In this document: one piece after another, positions 16,358 through 24,358 of the stretch
Layout: every line of letters begins with the position of its first letter
Position numbering within the stretch: the first letter of the stretch is position 1
NCBI GenBank assembly: GCA_964473555.1
Contig: CAYYPL010000001.1
Location: 1 to 64,000 of the forward strand
From: UBA11400 sp964473555
GTDB lineage: Bacteria; Bacteroidota; Rhodothermia; Balneolales; HLUCCA01
DNA: 64,000 nt
Direction: 5' to 3'
Notes under the pieces: generated by a model
Seen by the model: only the letters and a program-made list of their open reading frames with translations
The model's database searches: none
What the model was told of the DNA's origin: nothing
Translations under genes and position numbers: made by a program

Positions 16358-19032
16358 TTCAGCAAGATAGTGCGGATTTCGTACGGAGAGAAAGCCAGGG
16401 TAATGGATCCATCCGCACCGACTTCGCGCACGTCGGAGTCGTTCCACTGCTCGCGCAGGTCTGCGCTGCACCAGTTCGAGAAGGATTGGAGACCGGAGAC
16501 CTGAACGGTTTCCTGATCGGCGGAGACATTGTAGCAGCGCAGTACGGTCTTTGTGTCGTTTTGGTGTATCCTGAAGGCCGACAATACGATACGCGGATTG
16601 TCCAGCGCGAGCAGTGAAGCGCGTGCCGCGTGCGGCACGCGTGCGCGAAGGCGCGGCAGGTAGGGCATTTCGCGGACCCAGCAGGGGTGCGCGAATTCCC
16701 GGGCCTGCGTCGTTGCCAGATCGAATCCCCGCGCCGATGCCGGCGTGGTTCCGAAGGCGATGTGGGCCGAGATCGGACGCAGGCACTGCGCGGCCGGGAC
16801 CGCAATAGCGGGGCCGGCCTGCACCCGGCGGATGCGACCGCCGTAGGTTGAAAGGTGTCCCACGGCCCGGTGGAGGGTTATGGCGAACAGGGTTTCGCTA
16901 CCCTGGGTCATGATTTCGAATTCGTGATTCCCGCGCGCAGCGAACCACGCGTGGTGGTTGGGTCCGCGGAAAATGGAGAAGTCGTTCATGTGCAGGGTCG
17001 GATAATTGAGCTCGCCCGGATACTTGTTGTACAACTCGGGATGGGTTTCCGGGGACTGAAATGCGGGTTTCTGGCGTTCCGCCAGGCGAAAGTGTCCGTC
17101 GACGATCGCTGATGGGGCATCGAATCCGACAGGGAGCAGCACACGAAGGCGTCCGTCCTTGGCGGTGTTGGTATAGGAGATGTCCAGTGCGGTGGATCCG
17201 TCGTGTCGAGTGGACACGTCTGTGGTGATTCGGATCGAAGTCTTTGCCGACGACCCCCGGGATTCGGGCACCTCCAGGGTATGGATCAGCCGCAGGGTGT
17301 CGGGCAGAGACGGATGCGCGGACTCGGATTCGAGCGTTGCATAATAGATCGCGCCGGCGGGATCAGGTCCGAAGCTGTAGGTGTCGCCATGGTCGGGTTG
17401 AAACTCGAAGAGTAGGGAGTGGGGAGTGGGGAGTGGGGAGTTGGTCTCCAGAGCGAGCGGGGAGCGGGGAGCGGTACCTGTTTCCTGAAGAGGGAGTTGG
17501 GAGTTAGGAGTGGGGAGTGGGTTGCGGGAGATGGTGTAAGTGTGATAGCCGAGGGCGGGGACTTCGGCGTTGAACAGAACGTCGTATTGGCGTCCCCAGC
17601 TGGTTTCCAGGAAGTTGTTGCGCACGGCTCGTTCGGTGGTGGACAGTACCGTGATTGGGAGTTCGCTCCCGTCGGCTGAGCGAAGCACAAGGGTGCCGTC
17701 GGGCACGGATGCGCCGAATTCGGAGGCTGGATCGGCGTACAGGATGGTGGTCTGCACGCGGGTGGTGACCGGCCAGGGATGTGGATTGTACACAAACACC
17801 GCGGTTTCGTCTTTTCCAGCTGGCATAGACTCACTTGCCTGATCCGATGCCGATTTGAGCATCGTTTCGAGCATTTCAACCATCAGGGATTCACATAATT
17901 CGATTACCTGTCGAAAACGAACTTCGTTATCCTCATGTACTCCATCATGACTGCATCCGCAGATGTCATCGTGCGGATGATTCTCCATAAGTAACTTCCA
18001 GGCGTATGAAATAAACTGCTCTGAGACGGGGTGTCCGAGTGTGCGGCGCACATAAACATACAAGGGTTCGAGGTATTTTTCGAGTAAGGATTGTGCCCTG
18101 TGATTGGCCTGTTTGAGGTACACACGGGTTGAAATGACGCTGGAAAGTATCGGATGATCCACGTTTCCCAGTAGGTCACCTTCCACGACCGAATGGGGAA
18201 GTCCTTCTCTGCGGATGGCATCGAAGTAATCGCGGAAAGTGCCGTGTATGAGATGGACATTCAGGTCTGAGTTATTGACGGCTTCAAGGAGCTCAGGTAG
18301 TTCCGACTGTTCGGGCATGTGATCGAATCCGTTATTGAGCAGAAAGGTGTGCTCTTGTTGCAAGGGACTCAGTTTTTCTATCGTGGTGCGGATACTTTCG
18401 ATTGCTTTGTCCAGGGATGGTTTGGCTCCGTCGAAACGCCCGAACTGCTCGGTGTGACCCAGGTTTCCTGCATTAAAATAGCCATCCATAATATAGGAGG
18501 TGAGTACACGCGATCCATCCGGACTCTGCCAGTTGAAAATACCTCCTGCCTCCTTTTTATTTTTGCCATCCAGTCCACGCATGAAAATGAATGATTTCAT
18601 ACCCAGTTTATTCAGGATCTGAGGTAGTTGAGCGATGTGTCCGAATGGGTCAGGTACGTAGCCTTCCTGCATCGTAGCACCCAGACTTGCCGACATATGC
18701 ATGCCGATCTGAAGGTTTCTGATGGTGGACTCACCACTTACAAGAAAAAGATCCGGCAGGATAAACCAGGGGCCTACAATCAGTTTTTGGCTACGGATCA
18801 ATGCTTCCAGACGGTCTTTCTGATCTGGACGGATCTGGAGGTAGTCGTTGATCAGAATGGTTTGTCCATCGAGGGTGAACGAACTAAACTTCTCGTCAGA
18901 TTCAAGCAGATCGATCAACCGGTCGATCATACGGACCATGCGATGGCGAAATTGCTGGAAGGTCAGGTACCAGGCACGGTCCCAATGCGTGTGAGAAACA
19001 ATGATTCCGGTTTTTAACTCTTTGTGCACCAT
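16354..19032 (-). CDS. Glycoside hydrolase family 38 alpha-mannosidase
   Basis: An 892-aa alpha-mannosidase. The N-terminal catalytic domain has the zinc site 'SHTHWDRAWY' (His14, His16, Asp18) and the nucleophile Asp128 in 'GYVPDPFGHIAQLPQIL'; 'VGPWFILPDLFLVSGES' is also a GH38 mark. A central helical domain ('NHPHDDICGCSHDGVH') and C-terminal beta-sandwiches follow. There is no signal peptide, so it is cytoplasmic and would act on imported oligosaccharides. The layout recalls enzymes such as MngB (mannosylglycerate hydrolase), so the substrate may be a small alpha-mannoside. It is the first gene of the leftward operon. Odd feature: residues ~502-541 are a Pro/Ser/Leu-rich stretch encoded by heptanucleotide repeats. 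Confidence 0.93.
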   Translation of the reverse strand: MVHKELKTGIIVSHTHWDRAWYLTFQQFRHRMVRMIDRLIDLLESDEKFSSFTLDGQTILINDYLQIRPDQKDRLEALIRSQKLIVGPWFILPDLFLVSGESTIRNLQIGMHMSASLGATMQEGYVPDPFGHIAQLPQILNKLGMKSFIFMRGLDGKNKKEAGGIFNWQSPDGSRVLTSYIMDGYFNAGNLGHTEQFGRFDGAKPSLDKAIESIRTTIEKLSPLQQEHTFLLNNGFDHMPEQSELPELLEAVNNSDLNVHLIHGTFRDYFDAIRREGLPHSVVEGDLLGNVDHPILSSVISTRVYLKQANHRAQSLLEKYLEPLYVYVRRTLGHPVSEQFISYAWKLLMENHPHDDICGCSHDGVHEDNEVRFRQVIELCESLMVEMLETMLKSASDQASESMPAGKDETAVFVYNPHPWPVTTRVQTTILYADPASEFGASVPDGTLVLRSADGSELPITVLSTTERAVRNNFLETSWGRQYDVLFNAEVPALGYHTYTISRNPLPTPNSQLPLQETGTAPRSPLALETNSPLPTPHSLLFEFQPDHGDTYSFGPDPAGAIYYATLESESAHPSLPDTLRLIHTLEVPESRGSSAKTSIRITTDVSTRHDGSTALDISYTNTAKDGRLRVLLPVGFDAPSAIVDGHFRLAERQKPAFQSPETHPELYNKYPGELNYPTLHMNDFSIFRGPNHHAWFAARGNHEFEIMTQGSETLFAITLHRAVGHLSTYGGRIRRVQAGPAIAVPAAQCLRPISAHIAFGTTPASARGFDLATTQAREFAHPCWVREMPYLPRLRARVPHAARASLLALDNPRIVLSAFRIHQNDTKTVLRCYNVSADQETVQVSGLQSFSNWCSADLREQWNDSDVREVGADGSITLAFSPYEIRTILLK
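17411..17526 (-). repeat. Heptanucleotide repeats inside the GH38 coding sequence
   Basis: On the plus strand 17411-17445 reads AGTAGGG, AGTGGGG x3, AGTTGGT; then GAGCGAG, CGGGGAG, CGGGGAG; then around 17492-17519 GAGTTGG, GAGTTAG, GAGTGGG, GAGTGGG. All have a 7-nt period. The block stays open in the mannosidase frame and encodes a linker with 'NPLPTPNSQLPL' and 'NSPLPTPHSLLFEF', low-complexity sequence not expected in GH38 enzymes. It resembles an in-frame insertion or expansion. Confidence 0.85.
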
Positions 19033-19094
19033 GAATTGAATTAAAATGACTCAATGAAAACAAGTATTATCTCACGCTTTGTGCCTGAAATTAA

Positions 19095-19107
19095 GTACAT
19101 AATGTAC
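19095..19107. promoter_or_regulatory. Candidate operator 1 (GTACAT-A-ATGTAC)
   Basis: A 13-bp palindrome with six-base arms around one central base, 63-75 bp upstream of the GH38 start. It shares the TGTACAT core with sequences at 19311-19318 and 19286-19291 on the other side of the spacer. Candidate site for the GntR-LacI-type regulator encoded at 28580. Confidence 0.5.
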
Positions 19108-19250
19108 ATAACAGGTATAAACACGTAATGGGAGCGTAAGTCAGCTTGATTACTTTTTGACAATGTATGATTCTTTTATTCGAAGCCCAATACTTTTTTT
19201 GTGTGATTCTGAATCAGAAAGCGCTTTTCCAAAAAAATATGCAAAAATAT

Positions 19251-19282
19251 TTTGACTTATTGACCGAGAGAATTTAGATTCA
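19251..19282 (+). promoter_or_regulatory. Candidate Bacteroidota-type promoter of the rightward operon
   Basis: TTTG at 19251-19254 and TAGATTCA at 19275-19282 (one mismatch to TAnnTTTG) are separated by 20 bases, the spacing of the Bacteroidota -33/-7 promoter. Transcription would begin near 19288, inside candidate operator 2, so a bound repressor would block initiation. Confidence 0.45.
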
Positions 19283-19298
19283 ATTGTACATATACAAT
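19283..19298. promoter_or_regulatory. Candidate operator 2 (ATTGTA-N4-TACAAT)
   Basis: A 16-bp inverted repeat, perfect six-base arms with the centre CATA. Its TTGTAC half-site resembles, from memory, operators of AraR-type regulators, which have the same GntR-HTH plus LacI-like architecture as the protein at 28580. It overlaps the predicted transcription start of the rightward operon. Confidence 0.5.
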
Positions 19299-19314
19299 GT
19301 AGCTCATATTATGT

Positions 19315-19332
19315 ACATTGTGTATGCAATGT
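19315..19332. promoter_or_regulatory. Candidate operator 3 (ACATTG-N6-CAATGT)
   Basis: An 18-bp inverted repeat with perfect six-base arms, directly downstream of operator 2 and overlapping ATTATGTACATTGT. It would lie in the 5' leader of the first gene of the rightward operon. Confidence 0.4.
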
Positions 19333-19372
19333 ATCTTTGGTAAACCACTTAGTTGAACTAAACCCATAGATT

Positions 19373-21541
19373 ATGAAACGATCACTACTATCCTTTTTAG
19401 CTTGTTGCCTAGCCGTACTATTGCCTTTGGGTCTGATGGCCCAGAGTCCCCAGGCGAATAACCTGGTAGATATCGCTCTGAATGGTCTGGAGGTTACTGT
19501 TGATGGTAACCTGACCGACTGGAACGATGCGCAATTTGTTTTTATGAGTCAGGATAGTCCCTTCTTTCTGCAGATAACGAACGGCCAGCCGGTTCAGGGC
19601 GTGCCAGAGTCGCCTGCAGATTTCAGTGCGTTTGTGGCACTGAAAATGACCTCGGATGCCCTCTACATCGGTGCTCGTGTGCGCGATGAGGGTGTTCCAT
19701 TGTATGGGGCGCCTGCAACACCCAACCTGTCGTTCGATTTTGACCACATCAGTGTGTACCTCGGACTGTACGACATCGGCACTCGGCCGGGTAGTCCACA
19801 CGTCGAGGGGCCAACCGGTGACTTGGGCAATTTCCAGTTTATCAATCCGGTAACGAGTGAGCGTTTCAATGCGAACCGCCATTACCGCATTGCTCCTGGA
19901 ACGGACGATACGGAGTCAACCCTGGGTCCGGATTATCAGCTATTGCTGCGTGCATTGGAGCATGATCCGGCCAGTTTTAATTCCCGTGAGCATACCTACG
20001 CAGGTGCTTATGTGGACACTACCATTGGTGGAACGACCGCAGCGGTTACGCTCTGGGCTAACGAGCGCGGATATGACGTTGAGTGGCGAATTCCATTTGA
20101 ATCTTTGTCTGGAAATATCGCTAAAGGCTCCGGACCGTTTGCCCAGTTCGAGTGGCCGTTATTCGAGCCCGAACACGGTATGGTGATTCCCTTTGATGTG
20201 GACGTAACTGACCGTGATAAGGAGGCTGGACTGAACAACTACCTGCGTATGGGACAATATCCATCACTATGGCGTGATGCTCATCGTTTTGGGATGCGTG
20301 GACGCATCGTAGACCTGTCACAAGCCAGCTTTGACGCTCCAAGCTCTTCCTATTACGTGGATTACAAAGCGGTTCAGAACGTGGAAGTAGACGGGGATAT
20401 GAGTGACTGGGCCGATGCTGCATTCTATGGAAACAGTCAGGATCACCCGCATTTCCTCCAGATTACCAACAATCAGCCTGTACAGGGTATCCCTCAGAGT
20501 CCGGCGGATTTCAGCTACTATTATGGGATGAAAATGGATGATGAGAATCTGTACATCGGATTGATCGTGCGCGATGAAGGTACTCCGATGATCGAAACTC
20601 CGGCTACCCCGAATCTTTCGTTCAATTATGACCACCTGAGTGTGTATCTGGGTATGTACGATCTGGGAGAATTGCCAGGTAGTCCACATATCGAAGGTGG
20701 GAGTCCTGATGCCGTGTCGAATTTTAGATTCATCCACCCAACGATTGCCGATTCTACGTTTGAGAACGACTTGCGCCATTACCGTATCAAACCGGGCTCA
20801 GATAACACAGAGTCGACTTTAGGTCCAGATTTTCAATTACTGCTGCGAAACCTACCCCATGATCCTGCCACGTTCAACTCACGTGAGCATACCTATAACG
20901 GCGCCCTGGTGGATACCACCATCGCCAATACGGTTGCTGCCGGAGCCTACTTCGATGACGAGACCGGGTATTTCATCGAGTGGAAGATTCCGTTAGCAAG
21001 TATGGCCGGTAAGATTGCCCGTACACAGGGTCGATTTAAAGACTTTGAGTGGCCACTTTTTACTCCGGAACCTGGTATGACCATCGCGTTTGACGCCGAT
21101 GTTACCGATCTGGATGCCGGGAACCGTGGACTTAACCGATTCATGCGACTTGGCCGCTATCCTGCGCTATGGAGAGATTCCCACCGCTTCGGTATGCGTG
21201 GAAAAATCATCGAAGGTGGACTCGTTTCAACGTCCATTGAAGATGGAATCACAAATCGTGGTCAAAACGAACTTCCGGTGGCCATTGAACTCGGACAAAA
21301 CTATCCGAACCCGTTCAACCCGACCACCACCATCCGTTATGCACTTCCAGAGGCTGCTCAAGTCCGATTGAGCGTGTTCAATCTGCTGGGTCAGGAAGTA
21401 GCGGTATTGGTCAACGGGATGCGTCCGGCCGGAATCTCAACCGTCAATTTTGACGCTTCAACTCTCAGTAGCGGTGTGTATATCTATCGTCTGACCGATG
21501 GAACCCAGACGATCACCCGCAAACTACTCCTTGTAAAATAA
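19373..21541 (+). CDS. Secreted protein with two tandem CBM9-like domains and a T9SS sorting domain
   Basis: A 722-aa exported protein. Residues 1-23 are a signal peptide ending 'GLMAQ'. Two tandem copies of a ~270-residue module cover about 43-312 and 338-612. Both begin 'VDGNLTDW'/'VDGDMSDW' and share 'FLQITN.QPVQG', 'ESTLGPD.QLLLR' and 'RFGMRG', like CBM9/DOMON-type sugar- or heme-binding beta-sandwiches. The last ~85 residues are a T9SS type A sorting domain starting 'LGQNYPNPFNPTTTIRYALP' and ending in basic 'ITRKLLLVK'. It should be exported by T9SS and anchored on or released from the cell surface as a glycan-binding protein. First gene of the rightward operon, followed by a stable hairpin at 21560. 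No catalytic motif seen. Confidence 0.85.
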   Translation: MKRSLLSFLACCLAVLLPLGLMAQSPQANNLVDIALNGLEVTVDGNLTDWNDAQFVFMSQDSPFFLQITNGQPVQGVPESPADFSAFVALKMTSDALYIGARVRDEGVPLYGAPATPNLSFDFDHISVYLGLYDIGTRPGSPHVEGPTGDLGNFQFINPVTSERFNANRHYRIAPGTDDTESTLGPDYQLLLRALEHDPASFNSREHTYAGAYVDTTIGGTTAAVTLWANERGYDVEWRIPFESLSGNIAKGSGPFAQFEWPLFEPEHGMVIPFDVDVTDRDKEAGLNNYLRMGQYPSLWRDAHRFGMRGRIVDLSQASFDAPSSSYYVDYKAVQNVEVDGDMSDWADAAFYGNSQDHPHFLQITNNQPVQGIPQSPADFSYYYGMKMDDENLYIGLIVRDEGTPMIETPATPNLSFNYDHLSVYLGMYDLGELPGSPHIEGGSPDAVSNFRFIHPTIADSTFENDLRHYRIKPGSDNTESTLGPDFQLLLRNLPHDPATFNSREHTYNGALVDTTIANTVAAGAYFDDETGYFIEWKIPLASMAGKIARTQGRFKDFEWPLFTPEPGMTIAFDADVTDLDAGNRGLNRFMRLGRYPALWRDSHRFGMRGKIIEGGLVSTSIEDGITNRGQNELPVAIELGQNYPNPFNPTTTIRYALPEAAQVRLSVFNLLGQEVAVLVNGMRPAGISTVNFDASTLSSGVYIYRLTDGTQTITRKLLLVK

Positions 21542-21559
21542 TCCATCCAATAACGCTCT

Positions 21560-21595
21560 CGGGCGCAGGTGTAACAGCCTGCGCTCGAACTTTTT
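21560..21595 (+). terminator. Terminator-like hairpin between first and second operon genes
   Basis: Ten-base arms CGGGCGCAGG and CCTGCGCTCG (one G-T pair) around an 8-base loop, then AACTTTTT. It lies in the 69-bp gap before the TonB-dependent receptor gene. As the downstream genes follow without another obvious promoter, it probably works as a partial terminator or 3' stabiliser, letting the surface protein be made in excess over the receptor. Confidence 0.6.
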
Positions 21596-21610
21596 AAAAC
21601 GCTTATCCAC

Positions 21611-24277
21611 ATGGCAGTGCCCAAAAGCATGATACGCACCTGGACCTGGGTCGCGTTTCTGTTAGTTTTACCAACATTTGTTTTCGCTCAGTCCGGGAAA
21701 ATCGAAGGACGTGTTACCGATACCAATGGCGAGCCTCTGATCGGTGTGAATGTGGCCATAGAAGGTACTACACGTGGGGCTGCAACAGATATTGACGGAT
21801 ATTACTTTATTTTGAATGTCCGTCCCGGCACGTATACACTCATTGCTACCTACCTTGGATTTGATACCCAACGCGTGACCGAGGTACAGGTATCGGTTGA
21901 CCGAACGACCACGATCAATTACCGCCTTTCAGAGACGTCACTTCAACTGGGAGAAGTGGTCGTTTCAGCCCAGTCCTCACTGATTGTGCCTGACAGAACG
22001 TCCTCATCAGCCAAAGTTCGTGGTGATGACCTGGTGGTTTTGCCGGTAGATAACTTCCAACAGGCCGTTTCCCTCCAGGCTGGTGTAACCCGTGGACAAG
22101 GTGGAAGTCTGCACATTCGAGGTGGGAGGTCCAGTGAGGTCAAGTATTATGTAGACGGAATAGCGGTTTCAAATCCGTTCAACTTCGGACTCTCTGTCCC
22201 GGTCGAAAATACGGCCGTTCAAGAAGTTGAGGTCATTTCAGGGACTTTTAATGCTGAATTCGGACAGGCAAACTCGGGTATTATCAACATCGTTACCAAA
22301 GAGGGTGGTGATACGTTCAAGGGTACCTTTATCAGTAGCATGGGCTCCTATCTGTCAAATCAAAATGACATTTTCTATGAAATCGATCAAGCCAGTCCGA
22401 CAGGCATACAATCCTATGAGGGATCACTTTCGGGGCCAACGTTCTGGAATCGACTGAAATTCTTCACCAATGCCCGCTATACGAATAATGAGGGATATTT
22501 ATTCGGTCGTAATGTGTTTACGCCAGCCGACAGCTCAAATTTTTCAGGGGCAAATCCATCGCAATGGAACATCGTGGCCACTGGTGATTCATCTATCGTG
22601 AACATGAACGAAACCGAGGGTCTTACACTGCTCGGTAAACTGACGCTCGATGTGACCCGCAATATGAAATTGTCCTACTCGGCGACCCGTGCGTTTACCA
22701 AAGCAAAGTTTTATCGCCATAATTTCAGATTGAATCCGTACTACATGCCGACACAGCGCAGTGAAAACCTGAACCATCTGATCACGATCAATCATATCCT
22801 GAGTGATCGGATGTTTTACACACTAAAACTCACGGCCAACATTACGGATTTTACACAGTATGTACATGAAGATCCCATGAATCCGGACTACCGTAACATA
22901 TTTGGCAGAAACATCCAGCCTGCATTCATGTTCAGTACAGGTGGCGTAGATAACTACTGGTTGCAACGACAAAGCGAGACCTACGCGGTACGATTTGACA
23001 TCACACGGCAATTTGGGCGTTCACACCTGGTTAAAACGGGCGTCGAGTATCGCACGAACATCCTGGATTATGAGGACTTTTTCATCCAGGTAAATCCATT
23101 TGTCTATGGTAATTACGATCCGGTCGTGAATCAGAACGATCCTCGTTTGTACCGCGCCTACCGTAAGAAACCTCTTGAAATTTCGGCATATGTGCAAGAC
23201 AAGATCGAAATCGAAGACCTGATCATCAATGTCGGACTGCGCTACGATTACTTCGATGCCAATAGCGTTATTCCGACCGATTTACGTGATCCCGATAACT
23301 CCCTGACCAATCGTCCTGAATCTGAAGCTTTCCGTAATGTCAAACCCAAGCAACAGTTAAGTCCACGACTTGGATTTGCATTTCCTATCACGGCCAGTGG
23401 GGTAATCTATGCGTCCTACGGACAGTTTTTCCAAATTCCTGAGTTCTCCAGATTATATGAAAATCCCTCGTTTACTGTCCGTGGTGGTACCTTCAACACG
23501 GTTTTGGGTAACGCTGATCTGGAAGCTCAGCGTTCGGTGCTCTATGAAATCGGACTCCAACAAGAGCTCACACCCAACCTCGCTGTTGATCTGACGGTCT
23601 ATCACAGGGACGTGCGTTTCCTGCTCGGAACGGCCCTGTATGCAGCGTACACGGGTGGCGACTCCTACGGTATCTATGAAAACCGTGACTTCGGTTCTGT
23701 TCGTGGTGTGACCACGGCTTTCACTTTCCGCGATCCTGCTTCCGGTGTAACAGCAGGACTCAATTATACCTTCCAGTCCGTTCGAGGCAACGGAAGCGAT
23801 CCTCTACAGGCCTTTTTCGATGCCCAAAACAACGCCGAGGCGAATCGTATTCTGGTCCCGTTGGACTGGGACCTGCGTCATAACATCGCTGCAACCCTGG
23901 CGATGCGCCTTCAGGACTGGAATATCGGGGTAACTTCGGAGTACCGAACCGGATACCCATTCACTCCGACCAACATTCTCGGGGTTCGAATCACCGAAGA
24001 AAGAAACAAGGCCAGGTACCGACCTGAGTTCTACGTCGATCTACGTGCCTCACGTGTCATCAAGATGGGTGGAGTTACCGCACAATTATTTGTTTATGCA
24101 GAGAACATCCTCGGCTTTTCTCGCGGTGACCGTTATCCGAATCTGCGCCGTGATGAAATCGAAGCAAGTCGTGCAAGTGGAATCGAAGCGGTTAACACCC
24201 GAGAAGAATTTGTGCGTAATCCGCTGGTGCAGCCAACGCCTCGATCTGTCCGTGCCGGACTTCAGTTTGATTTTTAA
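21611..24277 (+). CDS. TonB-dependent receptor with carboxypeptidase-regulatory domain
   Basis: An 888-aa outer-membrane receptor. Signal peptide to about residue 27 ('TFVFAQ'), then a CarboxypepD_reg-like domain ('KIEGRVTDTNGEPLIGVNVA', 'GTYTLIATYLGF'), a plug domain around 125-235 ('LHIRGGRSSEVKYYVDGIAV', 'AEFGQANSGIINIVTKEGG') and a beta-barrel ending in an aromatic residue ('RAGLQFDF'). It would import an oligosaccharide with TonB energy. It resembles SusC in outline, but no SusD-type lipoprotein gene is adjacent; the next genes are a large secreted protein and a PorV-like protein. Second gene of the operon. Confidence 0.93.
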   Translation: MAVPKSMIRTWTWVAFLLVLPTFVFAQSGKIEGRVTDTNGEPLIGVNVAIEGTTRGAATDIDGYYFILNVRPGTYTLIATYLGFDTQRVTEVQVSVDRTTTINYRLSETSLQLGEVVVSAQSSLIVPDRTSSSAKVRGDDLVVLPVDNFQQAVSLQAGVTRGQGGSLHIRGGRSSEVKYYVDGIAVSNPFNFGLSVPVENTAVQEVEVISGTFNAEFGQANSGIINIVTKEGGDTFKGTFISSMGSYLSNQNDIFYEIDQASPTGIQSYEGSLSGPTFWNRLKFFTNARYTNNEGYLFGRNVFTPADSSNFSGANPSQWNIVATGDSSIVNMNETEGLTLLGKLTLDVTRNMKLSYSATRAFTKAKFYRHNFRLNPYYMPTQRSENLNHLITINHILSDRMFYTLKLTANITDFTQYVHEDPMNPDYRNIFGRNIQPAFMFSTGGVDNYWLQRQSETYAVRFDITRQFGRSHLVKTGVEYRTNILDYEDFFIQVNPFVYGNYDPVVNQNDPRLYRAYRKKPLEISAYVQDKIEIEDLIINVGLRYDYFDANSVIPTDLRDPDNSLTNRPESEAFRNVKPKQQLSPRLGFAFPITASGVIYASYGQFFQIPEFSRLYENPSFTVRGGTFNTVLGNADLEAQRSVLYEIGLQQELTPNLAVDLTVYHRDVRFLLGTALYAAYTGGDSYGIYENRDFGSVRGVTTAFTFRDPASGVTAGLNYTFQSVRGNGSDPLQAFFDAQNNAEANRILVPLDWDLRHNIAATLAMRLQDWNIGVTSEYRTGYPFTPTNILGVRITEERNKARYRPEFYVDLRASRVIKMGGVTAQLFVYAENILGFSRGDRYPNLRRDEIEASRASGIEAVNTREEFVRNPLVQPTPRSVRAGLQFDF

Positions 24278-24358
24278 CCTACAATGCGATTCATGTATAC
24301 CTATCTTTCAATCATGTCAGCATTTATCACATATCGCAATCTCACGATCTCTTCAAAT

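Larger units (their letters stand above)
19033..19372. promoter_or_regulatory. Bidirectional control region of the glycan locus
   Basis: A 340-bp spacer between the divergent starts of the GH38 operon (leftward, 19032) and the nine-gene operon (rightward, 19373). It contains one inverted repeat near the GH38 side and two near the plus-strand promoter, listed separately, and long A/T tracts. No ORF. Its position makes it the shared regulatory hub of both arms. Confidence 0.75.

Noticed and set aside
16358..16786. N-terminal extension of the PpiC foldase into the GH38 gene
   Set aside because: The Arg/Ala/Pro-rich sequence is an out-of-frame reading of the mannosidase C-terminus. The lipoprotein signal and the ATGA overlap place the start at 16357.
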